The translations under genes and the position numbers were made by a program. From Acestrorhynchus altus (Eukaryota > Chordata > Actinopteri > Characiformes > Acestrorhynchidae), in contig CM067511.1 of the NCBI GenBank assembly GCA_034509495.1, positions 29,913,372-29,977,371 on the forward strand: a stretch of 64,000 nt of DNA, read 5' to 3'. Below, piece after piece: positions 10,869-22,842 of this stretch. Position 1 is the stretch's first letter; every line of letters starts with the position of its first letter. Below the pieces are notes generated by a model. That model worked only from the letters and a program-made list of their open reading frames with translations. It had not been told where the DNA came from and searched no databases.

Positions 10869-11420
10869 GAGTCGAGTCAAGTCAAGTCAAGGCTTTTTAT
10901 TGTCATTACATCTGAGTACAGGTACACAGTGCAATGAAATTACGTTCCTCCGGAACCAAGGTGCAACATGGAGCAGCAAGCACTACAATAAATACAGCAA
11001 ACAAGGACAGGACAGGACAGGACGGTACAGTACCGAGCGGTACAATGAGGTGAAATGTCTGTGGTGAGAATAAGGTGCAAGAGATGTGTAACATACTGTA
11101 ACATATAGATGTGCATGATAACAGCAGTTACTGACATAGAGAGTTTATAGTTCTGGGTGAGCAGCAAATATTGCTGATAAGGATGGGGAAGAACCAGTCT
11201 CTGTGTGCTGTGTGTGTGTGTGTGTGTGTAGAGTGCTGGGTGGGTACAGTCCAGTCTTTGTATTTGGTATGGTCTTTGTGTGGGCGTGAGGAGTGGTGTG
11301 GGGTTCAAGTTTCAGTTCCAGTTCAGTTCCAGTGTGAAGTGTGTGGATGGTCCTCACCACAAAATTCACCATCAGAAATTTACAATAGAATATCCAAACA
11401 ACCCTGCTGCATAGGAAGAA
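10869..11420 (-). mobile_element. 3' end of a non-LTR retroelement, minus orientation
   Basis: Read on the minus strand it ends AATAAAAAGCC followed by tandem TTGAC repeats (complement at 10871-10893), the polyadenylation-like signal and short tandem tail usual for fish non-LTR retrotransposon 3' ends. The plus-strand wording TTTTATTGTCATTACATCTG and ACAGTGCAATGAAATTACG is a familiar fish repeat. The upstream (5') limit near 11420 is uncertain, and there is no coding remnant. Confidence 0.6.
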
Positions 11421-11431
11421 AAGCCCTGTAG

Positions 11432-11432
<1 letters not shown>

Positions 11433-11506
<74 letters not shown>
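11433..11506. repeat. (GT)n microsatellite
   Basis: Pure GT run of about 72 bases at the upstream end of the retroelement fragment. Confidence 0.97.
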
Positions 11507-11507
<1 letters not shown>

Positions 11508-11649
11508 AGGGCATGTGTTTAGATTTCCTTGTGTTTCCCATTTGTGGCCATTCTGTCCTGTACTGGGTGCAGCATCGACCACTTCGATTTTTTAATTCTC
11601 TCCCTGAACAGCACAGCAAAATGCTGCTGAGCTCATCATGTAGGCTCAT

Positions 11650-11650
<1 letters not shown>

Positions 11651-11689
<39 letters not shown>

Positions 11690-11720
11690 CACCACCACCA
11701 CCAACACCACCACCATCACA
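11651..11720. repeat. (CA)n with a (CG)n core and (CAC)n tail
   Basis: CA repeats contain a short CGCGCGCG run and pass into CAC triplets. The CG/CA alternation is a potential Z-DNA former. Confidence 0.93.
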
Positions 11721-11892
11721 CAAAGACGGCACATTATTTGCAATAGCTGTACCTTTCTAACCAGCCCTAATGCTGCTTCTCCACACCTAATCTGTGGCTT
11801 TGAAGAACACTAATCAAATGAAATAACGCTTCATTATTCAATTCCTTATCTTAATAAGATTTGAATGGAGATTAAGCACAATGCTCAATGCA

Positions 11893-11905
11893 CCCCCCCC
11901 CCCCC
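11893..11905. repeat. Poly-C run
   Basis: Thirteen consecutive C bases followed by ACCCCACC. Confidence 0.95.
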
Positions 11906-11984
11906 ACCCCACCTATTCCTCCTCTCTATTTTCCAGGCCACAGCTCCAGGCAAAGAAATTGGATTGATTGATTGATTTATGAGT

Positions 11985-12170
11985 GTCAAATGAAGGACAC
12001 GTGGGCAGACAAGGGGAGAGGGAGCAAGACAGGGAGAGAAGGGCTGGAGGATGGATGGATGGAGGGAGGCAGGGAGAGTGGAAAGAGGTGAAAAAGAGGG
12101 GGGGGGGCAGAGGAATGGAGACAGAGACAAATGGAAGGCGGGAGACAGAAGGGCGGGAAAAAGTCAGACG
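11985..12170. repeat. Purine-rich low-complexity tract
   Basis: GGGAGAG, GGATGGATGGA and AAAGAGGGGGGG blocks; purine-rich on the plus strand with no coding signal. Confidence 0.7.
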
Positions 12171-12211
12171 CATGACTGGTGACCTCCGACTCACTCCAGG
12201 TAATCAATAAA

Positions 12212-12218
12212 GTGTGTT

Positions 12219-12260
<42 letters not shown>
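12212..12260. repeat. (GT)n microsatellite
   Basis: GT run with TTTG interruptions at its start. Confidence 0.95.
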
Positions 12261-12261
<1 letters not shown>

Positions 12262-14672
12262 ACTCCCACATAACACATATGCCTTGACATAACCACCCAC
12301 CTCTTTGTTCTCCTCACATGTTCTTGGTTTTCTGGTCCTTTTAAACTGTTTATTTTAACACAAATAGAGATTCACTTTATCATTGTCTGCATTCACCAGT
12401 GTAGTGGTGTGAAAACACTCTGTCAGGAGACTGATTTACTATATACCCACCTGCAAATAGAGAGATTTGTTTGTCTGACTGTGCTTTGAGGTGAACGGCA
12501 ATATAATATAATACCAACTTTGCTGTATAATCTGTTATGTCATTATTTTGCACATCACATCCAGTGGACGTCCGGGACATTCTGACTTGTGCGGAAAGGG
12601 TAGCACATAAAGTTAACATTGCAGGAGTTAATGGCTGCTGGATTATCAAAAACATGTAAGACTCAACTCCAATATATCATATTATCAATATAATTAATTT
12701 TAATACAATTGTTTACAATCACTTTTGTAGGATATGTTTATGCAATTTCATGGGAATAGGTTTAAACACAGCCGTGTCCTGGTGGTACGGGAACCAGCCT
12801 TGTGACTGGAAGTAAAACTTTTGGTTAGTTTTATTTTTTTTGTGGTAAAACACATTTTAAATATTCATAAACTATAGACTCTTCATTATCATTAGCACCC
12901 ACTGCACTGTCTACTGTGGGTGGTAATGCCGTCTATGACATATTGCTGCTGCACAAATGACAGTGTGGACTGAGGAATGATAAATGCCTGCATAAATTCA
13001 TAACGGGAATTTCCCATCTATCTGTCACATGTTATCAAGCTTAGCTCAAACACCTTGCCTTGAGCACTCTGGCCAATATTCAAACTCGCTCACAAGATAA
13101 TGCCTCACAATTTCTACACGTTCCCTTGGAATGATGAGGTTTTATCTGCATTCTGACCAGTTTTTAGATATTGTGCCTTAAAGTCCCTAAAGCTACAGTG
13201 TGACTATGAGATAGAACCTTCCAGTCCAAAATGCATACAGCCAAAAAAAATCCTCATGTATGTATAAATGTTGTAAAATTATAATGTGAATAACTCAGTT
13301 TTGATAAAAATGTCAATTAAAGGACATACAGCTGGGATTTTCCATCCATTTAGGCATGTCTGTGTATTAAATGTTCATCAGTAGAGCTGCAACTGCAACA
13401 TCCTAACCACAACAGACACCTGTGTCCTTTGACTCGTCTTCTGGATTAGAAGTTTGACATGCAAACTAAGTGCCACAATAAAACGAAATACCTCAAGTGC
13501 CACCATACTTCGGAAACAAAAATGAAATATATTATATATAATATATTACAAACAACATATTTCGACACGTGGCAATGTGTTATATTTATGGCACAGAAGG
13601 TTAAAGGCACCAAGGTCTTTAATGACACGAGCACACAGTCCATAAAAATGACCGACATGGTGCATTCGGACAGGACTAAAATCAATTTGAAACTCTGTTA
13701 ATAATTACATTACCCCACCTCACCGTGTAAAACTAATCCCATCCCAACAGGGTTTACAAGCCTTACCTTTCCTGCAGCATCCAAGACATCATCAAAAGAG
13801 AGCTGCTGTGAGATCTCATGATTTTTGCTAATGACATATTGACATATTGGCTGGCAACTGCTATGCTGTTGATTTATTTCTGAATTTACCATTAAACATA
13901 TTGACCCCATTTATACCTGGTCACGTCAACCATCTTTAGTATCGGGGTTATATCTGGATAAGACGAAGCCTCATAAAAATGCAAATGTAAACTCCTGCAA
14001 CGTTAATTTAAAACAGATACAACTAATTTTGTATCGAATTTGGTCATCTCCAACCATTTGTCTCACATCAGTGTGTGACGAATTCACAATTCACAATCAT
14101 CCACCTCAATTTACCAGTAGTAGCAGAGTAGGAGGTATGGCATCACCAAGCAAATCAATTACACTTGTGGTCTGTACCACCGTATTTCCATTCCTGGGGA
14201 GGTGCAGGTCAGACTGTGGTGTTGAGTATGGTGTGGTGTGTAGTGTAGATGGTATAGTGTAGAATTGACACAGAACCATAAATGGGCCTTAACAAGAGCA
14301 TGGGTTTGGTGTGCCAAGGGGGTGTTACAATATTCTTACATGATTAGACTATAAAATTATGACGAGGGCTTTTCTGTACTATTTAATAGTCTAAACAGAA
14401 TTAGTAAAAATACTAAAATTAGAATTATTTTTTCACTTTGCTCAGGCAGCCCTATGGATACTGTCTACGCCATCGGTGAGCTCTGAATGGATGTCTGTTT
14501 GCCTTTTACCTGGTTAAAATGATATATGAGGATACAGAAATGACTCTAGTCATGTTCAAAGAGTTTAAGTGGGTTTTATCTGACTCTCTCAAAATTCTAC
14601 TCCAAAAACAGGTTTCATATAGTGATGACTCCACTTGTAAATCAAAGTAGCTCCCATGGGTTGTGATCCCAC

Positions 14673-14674
<2 letters not shown>
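12261..14674. other. Unassigned non-coding DNA, AT-rich
   Basis: No gene seen. The paired opposite-strand frames at 13446-13701 overlap each other completely and resemble nothing known. Around 13905-14010 the text (CATTTATACCTGGTCACG, TATCGGGGTTATATCTGG) resembles a fish MITE end, but I could not find its partner end. Confidence 0.5.

Positions 14675-14731
<57 letters not shown>
14675..14731. repeat. (CA)n microsatellite
   Basis: Pure CA run of about 56 bases. Confidence 0.97.
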
Positions 14732-14733
<2 letters not shown>

Positions 14734-16290
14734 AAAAAGCACTTGTATAAATACAGAGCCTGTACTCGTGTCACATTAGATTGAGATCCACATCTGTCTT
14801 TATCTCCATCAGCCTGACTGTACAGACACACCGAGTAGATGGGACAGGCATACACTCATTCCAAATGTCTGTGTGCTTCTTCTTTTCCTGCTCTTTTTTG
14901 TCTCTTTCCTGCCTACTAGCCAATCAAAGCATTGATTACACTAGGTTTATGGATGTCCTAGTCTATTAATGAGTTTACACCGACATGCCAAACATCATGA
15001 CATAGTAAGTGGCATTGTGGGTGCCAGGTGGGCAAGAAATTGGCTTTCTGAAGTTGTGCAGGCATGTCACATTCATGTGTATACTAGGAATATGTTTGGC
15101 CCCAAATGCATATCACACTGGTCAGTGTAGAGTTCTTTATCTTACATGGAAGCAGAAGACCCACAACAGTGCCTCTGTTAATGCCACAACACCAGACCCA
15201 GCACCATAGTAATGTGGGATGTATTCTCATGGCATGGGTTGGGTCTTCAATTCCCACTTGGGAATCATGCCTAGTTATCATTTTTTCCTAAGCCAATCAT
15301 TTTGAGCAAATTGGGAATTCCTTGAGAATTCCTTGGAATTTCCTTCAATAAACTGGCGAAGGGAGAGAGAGGAATTGAACAAGATCAAGATGTGGCTGAT
15401 ATATGGACCAGCCAATGATAGGGAACCTGACATCTATTGGTACATTTCAGTCCTCCAAGGTACAATGTTGGACAAGGCCCATATCCACCATGCAGTCAAT
15501 GTTAGCTGAGTTAGTGAATGTTATGCTGTTTCGATAGTGCCTTTCCATCAAATGACCAACCCATGATTACGTGATGACCAAAGAGTGCAGAGAAAGAGGT
15601 GGGAATAAAAGGCTGCTTGTGTTACACGTTAAAGTTGGTAAAAGTATTGTGCTCTTAGTGGAGTAATTTTAATCCTTATGCTGCATAGAACCCCGTTAAC
15701 TTCCCATTAACAAACGAAATATGAAGTTATCTGAAGTTCACAGTGTCCAGTGGCTCGGAACTACCTCTTGCACATATGAGTAAATGTCATCAGATCCTTT
15801 TCTTTCCACTGTCTGTTGCTTAGTAACAAGAGACTTACAATGCATTCTGGTAGACATTCATCTGATACAGAACTACACTGTTCACTATGAATTACAAACA
15901 CATTGTGAGAGATTATACCATCCGTAAAATTCTCAAATTTCACCTCATGATCCGAGCACTTGACCGATGTACACAATAGTGCCCTAAAATGTAAATATGG
16001 AGCCATTTTAGTCACAGTTTAGTTGCCCACACACTGTTATTTCCACTCCAAAGACATGTTCGAATCAGAGCAAAGGCTGAGTGGGGCCTAAAGCAGGGGC
16101 CATGAACAAGGCAGCCCCCATTAAAACATAAGAGACTGTGTGGAGGCAATGACAAAGTCTGATTGCGCTGAGGTGAGAAACGCAGTTCTGAACAGCCAAA
16201 TGTGTCGACTAAAAGAATTATTTTTTCAGCAGATTATTTCCCCCAGGACTGGAAGGCTGTTGACTCAGAATAATAATTCTGGTGGCTTGT
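14732..16290. other. Unassigned non-coding DNA
   Basis: Nothing supportable found. The short frames near 15009-15291 overlap on both strands and have no domain. A local triple of GGAATTCCTTGAGAATTCC-like words lies at 15313-15345. Confidence 0.5.

Positions 16291-16339
<49 letters not shown>
16290..16339. repeat. (CT)n microsatellite
   Basis: Pure CT run of about 48 bases. Confidence 0.96.
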
Positions 16340-16340
<1 letters not shown>

Positions 16341-16430
16341 TCTGTTCAGAGAGAACCCAGGTGCACAGATAGACAGAAACAATCGCTCTTTCCAGGCCTA
16401 AATTGATGTTCGATGTAATTCTAAACCTTT

Positions 16431-16436
16431 GTGTGT

Positions 16437-16477
<41 letters not shown>

Positions 16478-16498
16478 AGAAAGAGAGAGACAGAGAGA
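16431..16498. repeat. (GT)n(GA)n compound microsatellite
   Basis: GT run with one AT break followed by GA repeats. Confidence 0.95.
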
Positions 16499-16548
16499 GT
16501 GTGTTTTGTTTTTTCCCTCTCATTCTGGTTTGGTCTGCATCTTTTCAG

Positions 16549-16576
16549 TCTCTCTCTCTCTCTCTCTCTCTCTCCC
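16549..16576. repeat. (CT)n microsatellite
   Basis: Short CT run. Confidence 0.93.
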
Positions 16577-16652
16577 CCATGCTATGATTGGGTAGAGAGA
16601 GAGAGCGAGTTGAATCTAAATTCTAAGCATGTCTAGACCTGCATATACTAGA

Positions 16653-17020
16653 CCTTGCAAAAGTATTCACCCCCACCCGTGTTTTCTCACAACCTGGAAT
16701 TAAAAGGGATCATTTGAGGGTTTGCATCATTTCATTTTCAGAACATATTACAACTTTGAACACCATATTTTTCTTTATTGTGACGCCATCAACAAATAGG
16801 ACAAAATAACAGAAAACTTCAGTGTGCATAAATATTCACCCCCTGTACTTTATAGAGTCCTTTTTGTGGCATTTACACCTGCAAGTTGCTTTGGATAAGT
16901 CTCTGAGTTTGCCACATCTTGCCACTGGGATTTTTGCCCATTCCTCAAGGCAAAGCTGCTCCAGATCCTTCAAGTTAGACACTCGTGTGACACTTAGATT
17001 GCATACTTCATTTCACTAAG
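16653..17020 (-). mobile_element. Terminal fragment of a Tc1-like transposon with transposase C-terminus, antisense
   Basis: It starts ACCTTGCAAAAGTATTCACC, a terminus known from fish Tc1-like elements. Read on the minus strand, 16946-16926 encodes EEWAKIP, the conserved C-terminal transposase block, preceded by an LEQLCL stretch. The rest of the transposase and the other terminus are missing. Only the 3' end of the element is kept. Confidence 0.72.
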
Positions 17021-17263
17021 CATGAGACTTCTGAAGTTACTTGGTTGCACCAGAACTACAGTGCGTTTTTGAATATTCCTGTCTCGTCGATTCTATAGCG
17101 CCACCTATGCTTCAAACATTGTGTATGATATGCTGGTATTCTCAAAAACCCATGAACATTAGCCCAGTCATTAAGGTCTCATTAAGACCTGTGTTTTTAC
17201 ATTAAATTTTGTACATTTTGTACATTGATTGATGGATGGATTGATCGATCAATTGATTAATCT

Positions 17264-17310
17264 GTCACTCACTCACTCACTCACTCACTCACTCACTCAC
17301 TCACTCACTC
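17264..17310. repeat. (ACTC)n microsatellite
   Basis: Tetranucleotide run of about eleven copies, preceded by a short GATT/GATC-rich palindromic stretch at 17227-17260. Confidence 0.95.
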
Positions 17311-17909
17311 CACCTCATTTCCCCCAAAACATCAAACCCACAGTCAGTTTCAGTACATCTTTTTTTAATCATATAGAAAAGAAACAAAAATAGTCTTTTA
17401 TTCTTCTGTTTGAGTCATAATCACCCAACTGAACAAAGGGAGGGAGAACCATGTTTTCAAAAGACAAAATAAAAGAATGGCTGAAGGGAATCTTTTTTTT
17501 TTTTGTACTATTCTCTTTACCCCCCCCCCTTCCCCCACTTCCCCCCTTCCCCAGACTAGACGAAGAACAGAAAAAAAACATACTGCACTTAACAGTCAGT
17601 GTCCTTGTTGAAAAAAGGACAGAGAAAAGTAAACTATATCTAACAACACAAAAAAGACAGAAGCGTCTGACGTGTAGGATCCTCTCAAGAATTTTTTGGG
17701 GTTGTTTAGGACTGATAGCAGCAGCTATTTTGCCGAAGTCAGCTGTTCTGCAGGAACATATTGATTAGACAGCAGTTCAGAATGGCTTCCCATATAGGAC
17801 AGGCCATGTATAGGACATGTAAGGACAGCAAGGGACCCATTCATCAAACCGCAACACATCTACTTCAGTGAACACAAGCACTGTATTATAGTAATATACT
17901 ACTTTTAAA

Positions 17910-18120
17910 AATAAAGGTGCTTCAAAGGGTTCTTTAAGCTATGCTGTATAGAGATGTATGTGCAGAACCTTTTAATTGGTAAAGCCTCTTTACTTCAAGA
18001 TAAGGTTCCTTCACACTCGCACTCACACATTACATTTCCATTACATACAAGGTTCTTGATATATAATATATAATTAATGGGTAATCACTCAAAGAACCAT
18101 TTAAAGAATGTACCTTCAAA
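17910..18120. mobile_element. Possible MITE with GGTTCTTT/AAAGAACC ends
   Basis: AAAGGGTTCTTTAAG at 17927-17941 is partly complementary to CAAAGAACCATTTAAAG near 18090-18106. AAGGTTC words recur inside. A fish MITE family with such words is known to me, and similar fragments occur at 43430 and 49090. The boundaries are not firm. Confidence 0.35.
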
Positions 18121-18261
18121 CTCCTACCTTGCCATATCTGTATCTGCACATTGTTTCTGGATATAATTTGCCTGGTTTCACGTGACATTACAGGACACAG
18201 TGTGTCCACTGTGTCCACACTTCCAAACTTCTTTCAATTATGGATGATGGAAGCCACTCTG

Positions 18262-18615
18262 CTCATTGAAACTCTGCAACAGAATGTTTTCTGTACCCTC
18301 CCCTAGATCTAGGTCTCAATATAATACTGTGTTGAAGGCCTATGGACAGTTTCTTAGACTTCATGGCTTGGTTTGTGCTCTGACCTGCACTGTCTGCTAT
18401 GGGACCTTATATAAACAGGTGTGGGTCTTTCCAAATCATGTCCAATGAAGCTGTAGAAACATCTAAAGGATGATCAGTGGAAACAAGATGCACCTGCACT
18501 CAACTTTGAGTGTCATGGCAAAGGCTGTGCATATTTATGTACATGTTATATTTTTGTGCTTAATTTTTAATACAGTTTCAGAAAATTCAAAAATACTTTT
18601 CTCACTTTCTGCTTT
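18262..18615. mobile_element. Terminal region of a Tc1-like transposon
   Basis: The run of phrases TTCTGTACCCTCCCCTAGAT, ACTTCATGGCTTGGTTTGTG, GACCTTATATAAACAGGTGT and GAGTGTCATGGCAAAGGCTG follows, in order, the non-coding end region of a Tc1-like family widespread in fish. No transposase reading frame is present. The outer inverted repeat is eroded. Confidence 0.6.
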
Positions 18616-19250
18616 TTCCCCCTCACCATTCCAGAACTTGATACTAAATGAACATCTTATCTTAAGGTTCACCAACGTTCAAGCACCATTGTAGCTACAA
18701 AACTGTGAATGAAACAGATCACTTTCGAACACTCTCTGGACCAAAGAGCAGGTTCGGCACAACCAAACAATTAATTCTCTGAACTTATTCAAGCTTTCCC
18801 TCACCCACATATACCATGTCTGGGAAAGCTCAAACATGTAAATGCCCACTGGAGAAATGGACAAGAAGTATAGGAGTGTCAAATAAAGTAATCAGCAAGT
18901 ATACTGAGCCAAAGTACAACATATCATCACTTCTGGATAAAAAATAGGACATTTACAGGAGAAGGAAAAATCCTTCTTAAATTTTTGTGCAAGCCAATGT
19001 AAGAAGGTTTTATTCATGGTCATTCATATGTTAAGTAATTATGGGGGATTTCTATTGGTCCATTCATCAAGAAATGTTCATACAATGTAAGAACAACTGG
19101 CAGGTTCACAGTAAAGATAAAAATTGACCTTATGCAATTGACAATATGCTTCACGTAAGGCTCATTCATACTCCCTTTACATACAAACGTGAATACATCC
19201 ATTTCAGATGAATACAGCTATCCCTTACAGCCCACATATTTCTATGCATC

Positions 19251-19322
19251 CTTTACATTTACATTTACATTTATGGCATTTAGCAGACGCCCTTATCCAG
19301 AGTGACTTACAAAAGTGCTTTA
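19251..19322. mobile_element. Short retroelement-type repeat with a (TTTACA)n lead
   Basis: Three TTTACA units are followed by GCATTTAGCAGACGCCC and TTATCCAGAGTGACTTACA, a phrase found in very many fish interspersed repeats. Only this core is recognisable, and the class (SINE/LINE tail) is inferred. Confidence 0.5.
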
Positions 19323-19325
19323 CAT

Positions 19326-22300
19326 TGGCATATTAAGCAATAATAGACATAAGTCTTTAAACAGTGTTTTTGTCCACCATAGGTTTCTTTTCTGCTGGAG
19401 TTTCCTGTTTGTTGTGTCCATATGGCGACGGTTGTATTTTGATTAAAGTACTGGCAACAAAACTGTCCCCACAATTTCCAGTGGTACTGTTCTAATCCAT
19501 CTGTATCCAGTGCAAATACGGGTGAAATTAATGCAGAGGACGGACAGAAGGCACCATCTGTATCCATATTTGGCGTTGTACATAAATGAGCCTTTAGACA
19601 AAGTGAAAGCATCATAAAATTGGATGTGATTTATTTCTTAGGGAGAAAACAAATGCTTTGCTCAGTAAAAGATTTTGCTCGTACTATGGTTAGCGATGCT
19701 GCCACTGCTGCAATATTCCTGTATGCAATATGAGAGAGGATGATGTATAAGGCTGACTGCATTTTGCACAGGTGTGAAGTGGTTGTGCTTCACTGCAGAT
19801 ATTTTGACTGAGCAGCAGTTGTACAGGCTTGATGGAATGGGGCCTTCACCATATAACTGTGGGCTGGAAGCCATGCAGGTAGATTGGAAGTGCTTGCATT
19901 ACACAGGCATGCATTACATGCCTCTGGAGGCTGTGAAGTGGTTGTGTACGAGTGAATTAATACCAGGCCTTGAAATGTGTGCCCATGAAGGCTCTTTAAG
20001 ATGTCCCACCTCCACCAGCCAATATTTGCATAATTGCTGTAGTCTCCGTGAGTATGATGACATCAGATGCAAAATACACCCCTTAAGCAGAACGTAAGAG
20101 CTATATATCTTTCTTCACAAGCCTGATATTGTGTAATGATTATAGCCATGAAGGCATGACAATTAGACAGGAGCAATGGCACCTCCCGAGGGAACGCTTG
20201 GAAGAGAGAGAGGGAGAGAGAAGAGAGGAAAGAGAGTGACATAGGAAGACAGGTACAGGAATAAAGAGAGAAATAAAGAACAAAACGAAGAAGGAGAACT
20301 AGAAGGTGATGTGTAGACCTCAGGTGAACCTGTTTGCGAGTGCAATGTGACAGTGACATTATTCCGTGAGGAGGGAACAAGGAAAATGGTGTTATATTTG
20401 GAGAGTGCGAATGTGAGAGCTTTGTCTCAGGGGTGAGACAGCACAGCAGCGCCTGTGTGTGTGGTGAATTTGGGAGTGTGTGTGTGTGTGTGTGTAGGGA
20501 GACATCTGCGTTAATGGGCTGCAGGTGGAACAACTGCTGGTCCGAGGCAGCAGTAGGTGCAGAATCTGCAGATGGTTTCAAAAAGAAGGAAAGAAACCTT
20601 GGAGAAAACATGCTCTAAACCCAGGTTGCACAATTTATCGACAGGATTATAACTTTCTGATACATTTTTCAGTTTTGAATATGTAGCAATAGTGTAGCAC
20701 TGGATTTGCACTAACTCGCCATTGAATTAAATGTTAAAATTGTTTTCAAAGTTTCTTTCATTAACAAATTTCTCAATGAAATGGTCATCAATGAGTTACA
20801 TCTTTGTCCCACATGATAGGCTAAAGGTTTGACTTCATGCTCAGTTTTTTATGCAGTGATTTTTTTTTAGCACCAGAACAAAAAAGTATTCCAGGTATTT
20901 GATATGAGTCACGGGAACTGCCTGAGAGGAAAATAAGGTTAGATTTGGGAAACGGATTTCATAGGGCCCCATATAATAATAAGAATATTGGCAAGACAAA
21001 TCTGAGTTCTGGTTCTCAGAACTACTCCAGTGCTTAAAAGCAGCTTTCGTACTTTTAAATTTACCAAACTGTTTTTGGGAAATTGGTCCAGGATCTGGAA
21101 GAAAGCTCAGGAGTGAAAATGTGACTTAACAGGTAGGGATGTTCCACAAAGTATGGCAAGATAGCACATGCATCTGTTAGACAGAACAAAAGTATGATAG
21201 AATAACACAAACCTGTTTGTTTGGGAGAAATTACATATAGATTGTTGCACAACACCACCAAATACAACCCCCCACCTTCACCCCTTGGGCTCATGAAAAT
21301 AAGTTGGATGTCTGCTACTGTCAGTCCGTTACTATTACAAGTTGCTGTGGGTGGGAAAATCTGCTAAATATGGAAATGAAATCAACGAGACATAGCAGGT
21401 CTACTCATGAATTTCTGATGTCACAAAGGTGATTTCAATGTTAGGTTGTTTACCAGACACCAAAAATCGGTACTCCTGGGTTTGAAAACAGCTTTCAGAC
21501 TTGCTCTAGTGTACCGAACTCTGGGACAATTGTCCAAGATCTTTATATAAAGCTTAAATGTACATTCAGACACAGTATAGAGAACAACTGCCAGCTTCAA
21601 ATTATGTCACAAAATAAAAAACAGCAAAGATGGAGATACAAGGTTTTTGCATGACAGTGGCAATATGCATTTTATGCATGAAAGTATGATTTATTTGTAT
21701 TTGTTTGATAAAAATAATCCTTAGGCAAGACTCCTAAGGTAACATCCATGTACCATTACAAGTGGCTGCGGGTGAATATGTCTGATAAATAAGGAAATGT
21801 CTGTAATACCTGTCGAGGCTGGTGTCATGGCCACGGAACTTCAATCAAGAATCTTAGATGCAGATCGAAGATCTAACGCTAAGCCTATTTTGATGTTAGG
21901 CCAGAAACATACTCAGTGCAATTATAAATGACAAAACTATGCCAACACACAGCATGCTCATGGCCCTGCAGTACAAACTACATTACTGAGGCACTTAAAA
22001 CACTCAGTACTCAAAGGAGCGTTAAAGGACAAAATCAGAGCATCTGTAACAGTCAACAGAGAAACAGGCCGACAGTATTGGCTGCTGCTTTTGGAATGCT
22101 CCTACTTCTGCTGTACTATTGGAATGAAGGGTCAGTCATGTATAAAATATGTGTTTATAGGAGTGAAGCAGAGAACTGCTGGTCTGGCATGACAGCTGAT
22201 CAGACAAAAACATGCTGCTGGTAGAAGACATGGTGGTCAGGCTTGGCTGTCACAATAGTGCCACACTGCTCAGAATTCGGCTTCTGCTTGCACTGTTTAA

Positions 22301-22559
22301 TGACTTGTGTTTGACATGTTTTAACACAGAACTGCCTTGGTCAGTTCCCACACACTATCATGTGATGGTACCTGGGTGGTTGGGTGGGTGAGGTCTTGCA
22401 TGTGTTCCTCTGAGTCACCTAAAGCCAGCCACTGCACTGCAGCTAAGGCAATGTCATGGGTCAGTGCAGTCCTTTGGAAAAGGAAGGAAAGTACAATTCA
22501 CTGCTGTTGTACAGCAGTACAATGGGATTCATCCTCCACACTTAACTCATTTGTAGAAA

Positions 22560-22560
<1 letters not shown>
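19326..22560. other. Unassigned non-coding DNA
   Basis: No gene recognised. A short GT run lies at 20476-20495. The 182-residue minus-strand frame at 20063-20611 is Ser/Leu/His-rich, derives from purine-rich and GT-rich sequence and has no domain. The frame at 19774-20097 is overlapped antisense and unlike anything known to me. Confidence 0.5.

Positions 22561-22561
<1 letters not shown>

Positions 22562-22640
<79 letters not shown>
22562..22640. repeat. (CA)n microsatellite
   Basis: Pure CA run of about 79 bases abutting the tail side of a SINE. Confidence 0.97.
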
Positions 22641-22643
<3 letters not shown>

Positions 22644-22842
22644 GAGTAGTGGGCAGCCACCTCAGTGTCTGGGGAGCATTTGGGGATTAGGTGCATTGCT
22701 CAAGGGCAACTCAGCCCTCAACAATGAAGCACCCTTCCTTCAGTCCCTTTGACCCCACTTCCTGCCAGTTCTGGAGATCAATTCCACAACCTTTCGGGTT
22801 CAAATTTTGCTTCTCTAGCCTTCAGGCAACCATGGTTTAAAG
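22641..22842 (-). mobile_element. tRNA-derived SINE, diverged copy
   Basis: It reads from its tRNA-like head on the minus strand: an A-box-like GGTTGCCTGAAGGCT near 22834-22820 and a B-box-like GTGGAATTGATCTCC at 22787-22773. The body wording TTGCTCAAGGGCAACTC is shared with the copies near 39820, 51120, 53150 and 57460. The (CA)n run sits at its tail. Confidence 0.65.

Noticed and set aside
20063..20611. 182-residue minus-strand frame
   Set aside because: Low-complexity Ser/Leu/His composition, no domain, and overlapping open frames; treated as chance.
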